Shown piece by piece: positions 1-11,764 of a DNA stretch of 64,000 nucleotides. Under the pieces are notes generated by a model. The model ran no database searches and was not told the origin of the DNA. It worked only from the letters and a program-made list of their open reading frames with translations. The first letter of the stretch is position 1; each line of letters opens with the position of its first letter. Made by a program: the position numbers and the translations under genes. The stretch comes from Earliella scabrosa (Eukaryota; Basidiomycota; Agaricomycetes; Polyporales; Polyporaceae): contig JABYQQ010000007.1 of assembly GCA_022605405.1 (NCBI GenBank), forward strand, positions 930,001-994,000, in the 5' to 3' direction.

Positions 1-1056
1 AGGTCCGCCCATGTCTGAACGCAGTGTCGGCTGACCCCTGACCCGCCCGAGTCATTCACTAGACGGAGGACCAGCGATGTGAGGTTCGAGCATGACGACA
101 GTGACAGCTCGTCTAGGCGTGTCTGTTGGTCTGTTTGTTGGTGTAGGACCAGAGTTAGCCAACTATCGTCATCTAGCGACCCCGGACTTACCTGTTTGGT
201 GGCTGAGACAGAGGTAGATGGGGTCGATCCGAAGATAATGAAGCGAGGACCCGCGCAACTGCAGGTAGCTCGCCACAACTTCGACCGCCCTGTTTGATCG
301 GCCAAATGTGAGCGACAGGGAGTTTAAGCCTGCAGACGGTTCTTTGCCTATGGCATTGAGCACGACTGCGAGCACCTTATGACTCGTTGCGTTCCACTCC
401 AGGGACCCGATCGTCACAGGACGACGGAAGGCGAGGTTCAACTCGGGATTGTTCGACACGGACCCGAACGTGTCCATGCCCTCCTCTGCCTCATCCACGT
501 GGCCCACAGATAGTCTGAGGAGCTCGATAGACGAGAACAGACTAACAATGTCCAAGAGCGCCGGAAAAGTGTTGTCGGAGGATGAGGATGATAGGATGCC
601 TTTGACTGCTAGCAGATCGATTCGAGGTCGATCCCCTTGTGGAGCTGGAGTGCACCCTGTACCGGATAACAAGTTGAGATGGTAGAGGTGCAGCTGACGG
701 AGCGCCGGAAGCTTCTCGAGTATAGACTGCATCATCGCAACATCCAGAAAGGAATGAAACACAGCGGCCAGCTTGCCCGAGCCTTGCGGACGCTCCTCCG
801 TATAGGATATCCCTACGAGGTGCAGCTCCTGCAGGTATTCGCGACCGGCGATGTGCAGACTGGACCCTAGGGTGTCGTTGAAAGTGGCAATGTGAGTCTT
901 CCACTCGGTGATGGCGATCGAGTGGAATAATTGGGAGCGGCTTGCAGAGAGCCACGCGCGGTTGGTTAGAGAGCATGCGAGAAGAGTCTTTCGGTCGTCT
1001 CTCAGGAACTCGGCGATGGTGAAGATAATGTCAATGGGGAGTTCAGGCCAAGGCAT
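1..1056 (-). CDS. F-box protein, 3' part missing (runs off left edge)
   Basis: The protein starts at the ATG at 1056 and opens with an F-box: MPWPELPIDIIFTIAEFL, followed by a conserved CSLTNRAW-type stretch. F-box proteins are substrate receptors of SCF ubiquitin ligases, where the F-box binds Skp1. The rest is leucine-rich and repeat-like, as usual for the large mushroom F-box family. A GTAAGT donor ends the first exon at 192. A consistent acceptor follows, and from 130 down to base 1 the reading frame stays open, so the gene continues beyond the window. Open sequence upstream of 1056 in the same frame has no F-box character and was left out. The substrate cannot be predicted. Confidence 0.75.
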
Positions 1057-1330
1057 TCTACGGCCACAGTGAGTGCTACACAGGCATTGTAGAAGTTGCA
1101 CGGAATTCGGCCTACCTGTTACCTGAGCATGACCTGAGGTGAGATGAGAGTGGCATGCAGAATGCACGCCACTGCGCCTAACTACGCGTACAAACATATG
1201 CAAATAAACCTCGGTGGCACGAGAGGCGAGAATATCATATAAGTTATGGTAGCCAGGTATTCCTGGGGAGTATGTAGATGTGCCGTAAGATAGCGACCTG
1301 ACCCATAGCAAGGCCGTCCCAAACATAACA

Positions 1331-3646
1331 CTAGTCGAACGGCTTCCAGGCAGGAATGACCCTTCCAGCATTGTCAACGTCGACCCAGCGTGCGCGCTCA
1401 GGGTTGGGCTCCCCCATGTAGTGGTTCCCATCGTCGTCGAACCCAAACGCCCTATCAAAGTCGAAAGCATACGTCGACACCTTGCACACGTTGGACCTAC
1501 ATATATCAGCCACAGCCTATCAGCCATGCCAGACTCGTGGGCGAGACGCGACACTCACCCTAACGCGCATACGACAGCTCCGGGCGCGACGTCTCCCGGG
1601 GTAGCCCACAGCCCACTGACCATCGCCAAGTCCACGATCATCCCTTTCGTCAGCCTTGCCCGCTCGCCCGCCGGCTCCTGGTCGAACTCCGACTGGACAT
1701 ACTCGTGCGCAGGCGCGAGCGCCCGCAGCTCGGACTTCGCGCTGTGCTCGAGCGAGAAAATGCCCGTCTTCGCTGGGAACTGTTCCGCAAACTGACGCGC
1801 CGCGGGTGGTGAGTCCGACGCGAGCCACATGATTGGTGGGACGGGCATCGAGGAGACGTCCCGTGCGAGGACGCTGGAGTGGCCGAAGAACTTGTCCCAG
1901 GTCGCGCGCGCGGCGTCGACGTACCTCTGGATAGGAATTGTGCCGTCCGGGTAGTACGGCGTCGCAAACGGCTTGCGGTCACCGCGGCGGATGTGCACTC
2001 CAATGTAGACCTCATGCTTCTTCGAGGTGCCGTCGGCCTCGGATGCGCGGTCTTCCAGCTCGATATCCTGCTCGGAATTCTGCTTGTTAAGGGCCGGCGC
2101 GGAAAGGATGGAGACGACCTCTTCGCGTGCCGCGCGTATCAGTTCGACCATGCGCTTGTTCGGACGGATGACATTCTCGAGAGAGTTGCGCGCGCGTTCG
2201 AATATTGGTTTAATGCGATTGAGGTTGTGCCCGTGGCTGAGACTCTGGTCAGTATATCGGATGGCCGACGTAGAGCTCTGCCCTTACCCTTCCTCGAACT
2301 GCATACCAAAGGCGTGACCCAGGTGGAATCCGGCCGTCCTCGAGCTTACAACCTGTACATACAATGTAGGGAAGAGTCGTCACGAGTCGCTGGGATGGGA
2401 ATGCCTACCCAATGTCTGCACACGCTCGTCAGTCACAGGCATTCAGATGATACTGGTTTGCGCACCTTGCTGTTCTCGGACATGCAACCAACTCTGTGCA
2501 GTGGCTCGTCTGATGAGAGGCATATACGAGTTTCTCAGCAGACGAACGTACCGTTCGGTGGAGGTGCACCACAACCTGGCTCGGGACCTGGCTCGAGGGC
2601 GCGCACGTTTTGGAAGTAGTCTGTCCATCTGCCGAACAGTTAGTTTAGCGTATGAACAGCTGAATGGAGAGAACACTCACTTGCCGCGGGTCCAGTAGGT
2701 GTCGTCAATAAGGAAGGTGCTATTGCGCTGCAAGCAGTTCAGCAGCAGCTACGTTCCAGAGCAAGAGAACACGTACATCTCGAGCGAGGGCGGCGATTTG
2801 GGCCATAATCGTGAGGTCCGCTGCAAGTCCGACATGTCCGTCGAGCATGTACGTGACTGTGCTCGTGCAGACTTTCGTGAACTCTCCCTCGGGTAGTTGG
2901 TAGTTCGTGGTGTCGTTGTGGTGTTCGACGTCTTTCGCGCCCATGCGAGGCTCGTCCCAGTAGTCTCCGTGATGCATAGACTTCATCATCTCATCGCACT
3001 GCTCGCGGTACTGCTCCCCGGTGAGCGGGAAGCTCGTATAGTTTTCGTAGCTGATGAACGGACGTGGGGACATGTCCATGTCGTGCTGGGAAGAGGTCGG
3101 GGTAGCGGAAGGAGAGAGAGCTTCTGAGGTCAACCCGGTGGTCTCAAGCTCAATGGACACCTGTGGGGTTGCTGTCTCCAGACTGGCTTCTATTGAAGGG
3201 GAGGGGGACGTCGATATGGGTGCTTCTGCGGTCTTGAGCAGTTCGGCGGGCGTTTGGAGGACTGCTGCCTCCAGACTTCCGGGACTCTTCATTGAAACCC
3301 CAATGAGAACGAGAAGGGCAAATGCCAGCACCGATCCGCCTATGAGAGGCAACTTGTTCCATGCCGCCAATGCCCAGTACTTGACGGACCGAGTGTCCTT
3401 GGCCACATCATGCTCATCTCCACGACTCCTATAGCCCGGGGAAAGAAGGGGTTGGGACTGTTGTTGCAGTTGACTCCGGTAGTCATTGCTCTCGTCGTCT
3501 TGGAAAGCTTGCAGCTCGACTTCAGTGAAGCCCTCTTCAGCGCGGCCAGCACGAGAATGAGGCGTTCGAGGAGTTAGGATGCGGTAGTCGGTTCCGGTGG
3601 GACGGCCGGAGACATAAATTTCGGGTAGAGTGTGGCTAGGCGGCAT
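1331..3646 (-). CDS. Type II membrane glycosyltransferase of the O-fucosyltransferase fold
   Basis: This is a multi-exon gene with its ATG at 3646 and TAG at 1331. Exon 1 (3646-2777) encodes a cytoplasmic tail of about 95 residues, one membrane segment (around GGSVLAFALLVLIGVSM) and a Ser/Thr/Pro-rich stem, which is a Golgi type II layout. Later exons encode FLIDDTYWTRGKW, then WTDYFQNVRALEPGPEPGC, then the motif YIGVHIRRGDRKP. The HIRRGD signature is typical of GDP-fucose-dependent O-fucosyltransferases, whose Arg contacts the nucleotide sugar. The last exon reads VDVDNAGRVIPAWKPFD. I infer a secretory-pathway glycosyltransferase. The donor sugar is not proven, and many fungal homologues are uncharacterised. 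Confidence 0.75.
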
Positions 3647-4537
3647 CTAGCATAAGGTGTGAACAGACCGAGGGGAACAGGAGACCATGAACGTGGCGAA
3701 CGGCGAGGAGGACGAGCAGGGCGATGTTGGCGGTCTGGCACTCGATGGCGGAGTGCCTGCGATCTGGATCGGCCCCCGGCGCTAAGTAACTAACATTGAT
3801 GGGGAAGCAACGGGGATTGCCGAACCTTCTCTGTCCCCTTCCGACTTCGGCTTCCTACCAGTACTCACAGCTGGCGGCATCTGTGCCATAGTGACATATG
3901 TAGTGTCCTCGTTACAGTGCATGTAAGTTCTTTCACCGCGCAATGCACTCCTACGAGAGAATGGGGATACCTGCGCTTCGCGCGTAGGCCTCATCCCTGA
4001 CAGTGACACAGCCAGTCCGTTCTCACCCCACTGCCCAGATATATATACATCACTCAGCGGTGGTCACAGTCTGACCGAGCAGCGGATGGATGGCGGACAG
4101 CTTTACCGGCCACAGCAGAGCTCGGGGCGGCCTCCGATGATGAGTAGAGGAGGGTGCATCAGTTGGTTCGGACAAAGCCCACCTCGAGTGCACGCTGTCA
4201 CATTCGACCTTCATCCCGCGGTCACATGGACCCAGCGTTCCACAGACTTCGGATGTTCTTGATGTTCATTGTACAGAGTGTTGTGTCTCCCGGGAAAACG
4301 GCCGCCTTTGGCTCGCCTCGGTGACCAATCCTCATTACGTTCAACTTCTCAGAACGTCTCCGTACAGATGGATTGCCACGGTAGGCGAGCACTTCGCGAA
4401 TGTAGGGATTTCTCAGTTCCTCAAACGTCGGCGCACTGAGCGCGTGGGGCGCGATACATATACCCCCGCCTATCCAGCCATTCCCATAGCTGCTCTCCCT
4501 TCGTTCCTTCTTCTCTCGTCGAGGACCACCTTCGACG
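3647..4537. other. Intergenic region between fucosyltransferase-like gene and P450 A
   Basis: About 0.9 kb between two divergently transcribed genes, so it holds both 5' regions. Small open frames here show no recognisable motif or codon pattern. A TATA-like element for P450 A lies at its right end. No other feature seen. Confidence 0.6.
4456..4463 (+). promoter_or_regulatory. TATA-like element of P450 A
   Basis: ACATATAC lies 82 bases upstream of the chosen ATG at 4538. The same octamer followed by CCC lies about 65-70 bases upstream of the two paralogous genes B and C, which supports its being the core promoter element of this P450 family. Confidence 0.5.
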
Positions 4538-6634
4538 ATGGATGACCCCCAGACTTTCCTTTACACCAGCGTGGCCGTCCTCGTTGCGCTATACCTCGTG
4601 CGATGGCGCACTCATCCAGTACGTCCTTCGCCGTATGTTACACTTACCGTGAGATTCTGACGTATGCCTCAATCACAGCTCTCTAAAATTCCAACTCTCG
4701 GTGGTTCGTCTGCCCCGGGCCTGTCCTACCTGACCGCACTCAATTTCATGCGCAATGGAAAGGAGCTCATTAGCGAAGGCTACCACCGGGTATGTATCGG
4801 TGAATCTCCCGTGTCATCTCCCAGTGTGTGAGACTAACTTGCGCTCTATCTAATAGTTCTACAATACCGCGTTCAAAGTTGCCACGCTCGACCAATGGCT
4901 GGTCGTTGTTTCTGGGCCAAAGATGGTCGACGAGCTCAGGAGGCGTCCTGACGAGGAGCTTTCGTTCAACGAGGGCATCGAGGATGTCAGTAACAGCCAA
5001 ATTCGTCGCTTGGGTAATGTCGTTCTCACGCCTGCGAACAGACGGTTCAAATGAAGTACACTGTTGGCCGGGAGTCGATGGATGATCCGTATCACATCGA
5101 CATCATCAAGGAGAAGCTCACTCGCACGCTCCCCACTGTCCTTCCGGATGTTATCGACGAGCTCAAGCTCGCCGTTGACGAACACATCCCCACCAAGGAC
5201 GATGGTGAGCCCACCGTAAGCTGCGGCTGATCTCCACTGGCTGACATTTCTTGCAGAATGGACCACCGTCAAGGTTATGAGCACAATGCAGCAGATCGTC
5301 GCGCGCGCCAGCAACCGCGCTTTTGTGGGTCTGCCCGTTTGTACGTGCTAATACTTGTGCCCGTTGGCAGCTCATAATGACTCGCGGGCTATAGGTCGCA
5401 ATCAGGAGTTCCTCGATCTGGCGGTCGACTTCACGATGGTTGTCATGAAAGACAGGTTCGTGATAAACCTCGTCCCAGGACCGTTCAAGACGTAAGTCCT
5501 ACCAATGGGCAGTAGTAGAGATCTGAGTGCTAATGCCATGAGATAATCAGCATCGTCGGATACATGATCAGCAAGACCAAGAAATCTGTGGCCCGCGCGC
5601 TCGGATACCTTAAGTCTGAGATCGAAGAGCGCAAAGCGAAGATGGCTGAGCTTGGGGAAGATTGGGACGACAAGCCGGTAGGTTTACTTGCTTCCTGTAT
5701 TGTTCCCAGCCAGTCGGTTGACTTACCTTCGCTATGTAGAATGACATGCTTCAGTGGCTGCTTGACGAAGCGGCCAGTAGGAAGAGCGCTGACTTTGGTG
5801 TTGCGGAGAGGATCCTTCTGATCAACTTCGCTGCCATCCACACGTCATCCACGGTGCGTTCTCGATTTCGCCTGTGAGAGGAGAGTGTATGCTGATGCGT
5901 TATGCAGAGCATCACGCACGTCATCTACGACCTTGCTGCGCGCCCGGAATGCATGCAGCCTCTCCGCGACGAGATTGAGCCCATCATCGCTGCAGAGGGC
6001 TGGACCAAGGCCGCTATGGGGAAGATGTGGAAGTTGGACAGCTTCCTCAAGGAGTGCATGCGCTACAACGGAATTGGCTTGAGTACGTCCCCCAGTCTTG
6101 CACATGCGTGCAGGCGCTGACAGAGCGCTACCCATTCAGCGTCCATGACTCGTAAGGCGATGGTCGACATCACGCTCAATGACGGAACATTCATTCCCAA
6201 GGGCACCATCATCGTCGCCGCCGCTCACCCCACGCACCACGACGAATCGATCTACCCCGACCCAGACGTGTTCGACCCCTTCCGCTTCGCCCGCATGCGT
6301 GAGGGCGAGGGCGAGAGCACGAAGCACCAGTTCGTCAACACATCCACGGACTACGTCTCCTTCGGCCACGGAAAGCATGCATGGTGCGCATCTATGAATA
6401 GCCTGCGTGTATTTTGAGATTGAGTATTCATGAATGTGCTGCCGTAGCCCCGGCCGGTTCTTCGCCGCGAACGAGCTGAAGGCGATGCTCGCGTACATCG
6501 TGCTCAATTACGACCTCAAGCTGGCTGGCAACGGCGAGCGGCCGGCGAACATGTACTTCGCAACCAGTGTCATTCCGTCCAGGATCGGAGAGGTCTCGTT
6601 CAGGAAGCGGCAACCGTCCCCGTCGGTGTTGTGA
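4538..6634 (+). CDS. Cytochrome P450 A (CYP512-like), intact
   Basis: A microsomal P450 monooxygenase in eleven exons: 4538-4618, 4679-4789, 4857-4985, 5042-5204, 5257-5340, 5395-5491, 5551-5677, 5740-5853, 5908-6082, 6140-6383 and 6448-6634. The protein begins MDDPQTFLYTS and has one N-terminal membrane anchor. The I-helix region reads NFAAIHTSS, without the usual Asp/Glu-Thr pair, as in ent-kaurene-oxidase-like fungal P450s. The ExxR is ECMR, the PERF-like motif is FDPFRF, and the heme loop is FGHGKHACPGRFFA with Cys as iron ligand. The Cys codon is split TG/C by the last intron. Sequence style suggests CYP512, a family known from triterpenoid oxidation in Ganoderma; this assignment is from memory. 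All exon phases join correctly. Substrate unknown. Confidence 0.88.
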
Positions 6635-7491
6635 ACGCTCATCTTCGAGGCTGTTGGACGTTTTCAGGGACAATTGATTTCTGGCGGTGTATCTTTGATA
6701 ACCTGCAGAGTGTGACATGCAGAAGGCAAAGGGTCCCACTGAAGTATTCGTAAATCTGTTACGCGTTCCGAAGTGGGGGAAGCGCGGGAGCGCGCTTGAC
6801 CGCCACGTGGGACTCTGGTGGTTGTTCCGGTCGTTCATTCGCTGGTTGGTATCGAAAGAGCAGGCACTGCGAGCCACTCAGGAAGTCACGAAATTGACAT
6901 GGGATGGAGCTTACCTGTGAGTGAACTTCCACCTGACGCTCGGTTGTTTCTCATGCGCCAGTAGGCTGCCGACGACTGGCGATGCGCAAGTTTTGCCGTC
7001 CTCTTCGCCACGCCTTGAGTCAAAGTTCCATTCCTCGGTAGTACGCCGCGACCGCCTCAGAAGCGCGGCAATGGGCCGTGAGTCTGACGCTGCTGCATAG
7101 CGTTCGCCTGGGTACTCGCGCAGACAATCACAAGGCTGCTAATGAGGCCGCTCAGGGTCACATGGAGGATTTCTGGGCCTATAATCAATGCAATTGGTCA
7201 AACGTGGAGCCCGAAGTTGCATATTCACTTCCTCGAGAGTCCTGGGAAATGCGCGGTGTGCCCCACGCCGCCCTGAGGTAGGCTTCTCGGGGCTACGGCC
7301 GGTTATTCCCTGGCCGTGCTCCCCAGGTGCGTCATTTGTTCTTACGCGCAGTATTCCTCATGTCTTTTTCGCCGCCGGTGGGAGAATTAAGTTTCTTCCG
7401 TGGCCGTCGTTGTCGTAGGCGTACATATACCCGCTAACATATGGGCTGTCAATGTTTCACCCCTTATCTCTCCCCCGCTGTGGTCGCTGCC
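6635..7491. other. 5' region of P450 B, left part of a tandem duplication unit
   Basis: No gene found. From about 6766 onward the sequence resembles the region upstream of P450 C (from about 11064), so this is duplicated promoter DNA. Short open frames differ between the two copies and are not conserved as proteins. Confidence 0.65.
7423..7430 (+). promoter_or_regulatory. TATA-like element of P450 B
   Basis: ACATATAC followed by CCGC lies 69 bases upstream of the ATG at 7492, and is matched by the same block upstream of P450 C at 11696. Confidence 0.5.
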
Positions 7492-9580
7492 ATGGAGGAT
7501 CCGGTCGTTCTATATACCTTGCTTGCAATCGCCGTAGCGGTGTATGTCGTGAAATGGCGGACGCATCCGGTGCGCATATATCACTTGTTGGGCAACCCTT
7601 GTGTACTGCTGACATACGTATGTATCGACCCCCAGCTCAACGCCATCCCCACTGTGGGCGGTCCTTCCGCGCCGCTGCTGTCCTTCATCGCGGCGATCAA
7701 CTTCCTGCGCAACGGCAAGCAACTCCTCATTGACGGGTACCAGCGAGTAAGTGTGCTCTCGTCGACTTCCCGACTCTGTTGTTGATCTACGGAATCAGTA
7801 CCGCGGGTCGGCGTACAAGGTCGCTCTCCTCGACCAATGGCTGGTGATCGTCAATGGATCGAAGATGGTGGACGAGCTCCGGAAGCGGCCAGACGAGGAG
7901 CTATCTTTCATCGAGGGTGTGGAGGAGGTGAGTCGTCCCGGTCCTGTACATACGCGCGGCGTTCATCCAGAAACGGGCTGGCGCAGCTCATGCAAACCCG
8001 GTTCACGTTGGGGAGGGACCCGCTCGACGATCCGTACCACGTTGACATTATCAAGGAGAAGCTCATGCGCACCCTCGTCGCGGTCCTTCCGGATGTCATA
8101 GACGAGCTCGGCAGTGCTGTGCCGGACTACATCCCTACACAGGGCGAAGGTTAGTGGCCACCATACAGAGCTGTCCGTGAAAGCATTGACTGAGCGGATG
8201 CAGAATGGACCACCGTGAACGTCATGACGACCACGCAGAAGATTGTCGCGCGCGCGAGCAATCGTGTGTTCGTCGGACTCCCGGTCTGTGCGTGGCTTGT
8301 CGTGATGTCAGCTTCGGGTGCGGCCGCTGAATTATGCAGGTCGCAACAAGGAATACTTGGACATTGCGATCAAGTTCACAATCGACGTGATCAAAGACAA
8401 GACATTCATCAACATGGTGCCGTTGTCCATGAAGATGTGAGCAGTGCAAATTGTGGTTCCAGACTACTGTTTAACCTGTAGCCTTTGTCGTCTGCAGTTT
8501 CCTCGGGAAATTCCTTAGCAGTGTCAGAAGGAGCGTTAAGAAAGCCGTTCCACACCTCAAACCTTTGCTTGACGAGCGTAGGGAGAAGATGGAGGAATTC
8601 GGAGATGAGTGGCCTGGGAAACCGGTGAGTAGCAGCACTCCAATTCATTTGTGCGCCATCATTCTGACAGCGACTTCGAGAACGATATGTTGCAATGGGT
8701 TCTGGAGCAGGCGATCCCGAGAAACGCCACCGATGAATCCATGGTAGAGAGGATTTGTTGGTCAACTTCGCGGCGATCCACACATCGTCAAATGTGTGTC
8801 CTCCTATCTTCTCCCCACCCAACTCTAATCACAGATCCTGACATTCTCGACAGAGCATAACACATGCCCTGTACGATCTAGCATCGCACCCAGAGTACAT
8901 CCAACCTCTCAGAGACGAGATCGAACCTATCGTCGCTGCTGAAGGATGGACGAAGGCGGCAATGGGCAAGATGTGGAAGCTCGACAGCCTGCTGAAGGAG
9001 TCCAGCCGTATCAACGGAATTAGCTTGAGTAAGTGTCCATCCACGTATGCTGCTCCCTTGCCTTCTTCTTGAACGCCGCACTCGCAGCCTCTGTCACACG
9101 CAAAGCGATGAAGGACGTCACCCTCAACGACGGAACCTTCCTTCCCAAAGGAACGCTCGTCGTCGCCGCCACCTACCCCACCCACTTTGACGAAGAGAAC
9201 TACGCGAGCGCGGCCGAATTTGACCCGTTCCGGTTCTCGCGCATGCGTGAGGCCGAGGGGGAGAGCACTAAGCATCAGTTCGTCAATACGTCGATCGAGT
9301 ATATCCTGTTTGGCCACGGCAAGCATGCTTGGTACGTTCGCAATACGCACATGATCGCGCGGCTGGACTGGGGAGTGAGAGTGCTGATGAGCGGTTCAAC
9401 AGCCCTGGCAGATTCTTCGCTGCGAACGAGCTTAAGGCGATGCTGGCATACATTGTCGTCAACTACGACCTGAAGATTCCCAACGACGGACCTCGGCCGG
9501 AGAACATCTACTTTGGGCCGAACGTCATCCCCAACCCAAGCGGGGAGATCATGTTCAGGAGGCGCAAGACTTCCATGTGA
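7492..9580 (+). pseudogene. Cytochrome P450 B (CYP512-like), one-base frameshift in exon 8
   Basis: This copy has the same eleven-exon structure as P450 A: 7492-7569, 7636-7746, 7799-7927, 7987-8149, 8204-8287, 8340-8436, 8498-8624, 8681-8793, 8854-9028, 9088-9332 and 9403-9580. The start MEDPVVLYTLL matches MDDPQTF in A; an in-frame ATG at 7441 would add 17 residues. Compared with gene C, exon 8 lacks one base near 8755, just before the I-helix. Translation then runs out of frame and ends within a few codons of the next exon. ESSR, DPFRF and the heme loop FGHGKHACPGRFFA lie downstream and are otherwise intact. So the gene is a young pseudogene, a sequencing error, or an allele; the rest of the coding sequence shows no decay. 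Confidence 0.75.
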
Positions 9581-10084
9581 TTCCTCATGTATCTATCCCT
9601 CTACTACGTTCTGGACTTCCAATGTGTATCATTATATTGATGGCTACTTACTCACCATGAACCCGGCACGTAAAGTTGAGGAACGTCTCAGCTATGTGAG
9701 ATGTTGCCATATGTGGCCCAGAGGAAGGAGACAGACGCCCGTCATTCTCTTGAACCACGTCGTCGAGTATACCATGCGCGCCAATCAATGACTTGGCTAC
9801 CGCATGTGCTTGCGCTCTCCGAAGCCTCTCTCTCTCCCTCGTCGAGTCGGATCCAGCAGATTCACTGACCGTCTTCGTCCATTCATGGCACTTTCTACTG
9901 CGCTCTCTCTGTGTCCGTGCAACGTTGGAGTGTGTTCCGTGGGAAGGTGAAGCAAGGTTGAAGAAGACGCATAGCCTGGCATCCCAACCGTTCAAGATGA
10001 CTCCTATACCTAGGCAGTCTCTGGTTATGCAGGTGGGAATGGCGAGAAGTGCATTCAGTACGATATTCGACTACTCCGCTTCTG
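9581..10084. other. 3' flank of P450 B
   Basis: No gene seen. The region is similar to the 3' flank of P450 C (about 13840-14310), for example around CAGACGCCCGTCAT and GTTCAAGATGACT, and belongs to the tandem duplication. Confidence 0.6.
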
Positions 10085-10546
10085 GTACGTCACCTGAAAC
10101 CTCAGTGCAGCGCGCGTACTGGACCGGCGACCCTCTGTCGGTCGACCCGGGCGGCCCGTAACAGTAGTTTCTGAGTTTGCTCTGAGTAACATGCACTCGA
10201 TTGCCCCTTCTTCCAGGTTATCTGCAAGTGTACTGATGTGTTCGTATCCCAACGCATACGCTTGCAATGATGGCAACATACTCTGACATAACATCTGCCA
10301 AATGGTTCGTACAAGATGATGACCGAGATTCAACCTAGATCGTCGTGTCAGCGGCCTCTCACTGGACTCTCAGGTCATATTATGTCTGTACAGGTGCCGC
10401 GTGGTTGCATTCAAACAAACGCCCCTCGACAAGCTCAAGCACAAGGTTCGATCTTCTCCTCGCCCATATTCCCTCGGAAACCTACGCCTGGGACAACATC
10501 TATCATCCTCCTCGAATGTCCCGCCCTCACCGCGACTCCTTGCCCG

Positions 10547-10852
10547 ATGAGCGATCCCTATGCCCTTACTTGTACGTGTCTCGCGGCGATATGTATCCTG
10601 CGGTGGCGAAGCAATCCAGTGAGTGGTTTGATGACCAACTATCCGACTGTCTCTCACTGGGTTGACGCTATATCACCAGCTCCGCTCCCTTCCCACCCTC
10701 GGTGGTCCATCTGTGCCCCTCCTCTCCTATAGTACTGGGGCGCCGTCAACTTTTAGCGCGATGCGAGGAAGGTCCTCTTGTAAGGCTACAGAAAGGTCGA
10801 CTGCCTAGTCATATGATCGTATCCGAATCCACTGAAAGTGTATGATTGCAGG
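10547..10852 (+). pseudogene. Truncated P450 D-like relic (exons 1-2 only)
   Basis: The ATG at 10547 opens a frame that matches P450 D exon 1 (MSD...AL.CTCLAA), followed by a similar intron starting GTGAGTGGTTT and an exon 2 encoding LRSLPTLGGPSVPLL. After this the copy is disrupted: TAGTACTGGG replaces the YLG codons and TGTAAGG replaces GTGGAAGG, giving frameshifts and stops. The homology ends inside intron 2 at about 10852, where a short inverted-repeat element begins. The relic is the truncated second gene of duplication unit 1, and the similarity extends upstream to about 10085 (promoter DNA matching 22701 onward). Confidence 0.8.
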
Positions 10853-11038
10853 GTGTTACACGACGGGCATGGGCTTTGAGCTAGCCCATAGGAAATAGGT
10901 AGGGAATCGGTGTGGAATCTATAATATCCTTTGTTTCCGAGGACGCTTAGGCCTGAAAACGAGGAAATGATAGATCCCGCATCGATTTCCTGCCTATTTC
11001 CTCAGTGGGGGAAAGGACCCTTTGTCCGTCGTGTTACA
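10853..11038. mobile_element. Short inverted-repeat element (MITE-like) at the duplication junction
   Basis: About 186 bases with inverted ends of about 16 bases: TGTTACACGACGGGCA on the left, and on the right a sequence whose reverse complement is TGTAACACGACGGACA. The pairing continues imperfectly inward (GGAAATAGGTAGGGAATCG against GGAAATAGGCAGGAAATCG). There is no coding capacity and no clear target duplication. It sits exactly where the D relic stops and shortly before homology to unit 1's start resumes. Confidence 0.6.
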
Positions 11039-11764
11039 TACAGAACCTAGGCAGGTTCTTGTAGTTCCGAAGCGGGTGCGGGAGCGCGCTTACTGTGGGA
11101 CTAGGACCTCTGAGGTTGTTCATTCCTTTGCCTCGATGGTTCGTATCGGCCATTGCATATGGCACGCGCTGCGATCTAGTCAGGAAGCTGGAGTCATGAG
11201 GTTGGCATGAGGATTAGGATGGTAGTTTACCTGTGAGTAATCTTCCCCTGACGCGTGTATGTTCTCATGGCCGACGACCAGCGATGCGATACCTAGCCGT
11301 CTTCTTCACCATGCTTTCGAGTCAAGCTTCCGCTTGTCGGTAGCACGCCGAAACAATTGCAGAAGCGCGAACATGCCACTGCCATGCTCCTCCTGGGCAC
11401 TGGGCATAGTTAGCCTCGGAACTCATTGTACGGAAAATAACAAAGCTGTCCGAAATTCTGCTGCTCGAGGTCACATGGAGTGTGTCGGTGTCCGAGCTTC
11501 GAGCTTGGATCTGCATAGTCCATCCCTCAAGAGTCCTGGGATGTGCCCACGCTGCCCTGGACTACGCTTCTCGGAGGCTACGGCCGGTGTCTTTCTGCCC
11601 GTGCTGCCCATGTGCGTCATTTCTTCTTACGCGCAACGTTCATCCTGTCGGTGGGAGGATTAAGTTTCTCCCGCGGTCGCCGTTGTCGTAGACGTACATA
11701 TACCCGCTAATATGTGGTCTGTCAATGCCGCACCCCTTGTTTCTCCCCCTCTGTTGTCGCTGCC
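11039..11764. other. 5' region of P450 C
   Basis: No gene seen. From about 11064 it is a diverged copy of the P450 B promoter region, including GTTCCGAAG and the block just before the TATA-like element. Confidence 0.6.
11696..11703 (+). promoter_or_regulatory. TATA-like element of P450 C
   Basis: ACATATAC followed by CCGC, 69 bases before the ATG at 11765, in the same position as in gene B. Confidence 0.5.

Larger units (their letters stand above)
6766..10852 (+). repeat. Tandem duplication unit 1: P450 B plus 5' part of a P450 D copy
   Basis: Aligned by eye with unit 2, which is 11064-14317 continued at 22701-23480 after a transposon insertion. Shared landmarks are the promoter blocks at 6766 and 11064, genes B and C, the 3' flanks at about 9730 and 13985, and the D 5' regions at about 10085 and 22705. 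The unit therefore carried two P450 genes, of which the second is truncated and decayed here. Confidence 0.75.

Noticed and set aside
1057..1554. Upstream extension of the F-box protein
   Set aside because: Open frame without F-box family character. The F-box starts cleanly at the ATG at 1056.
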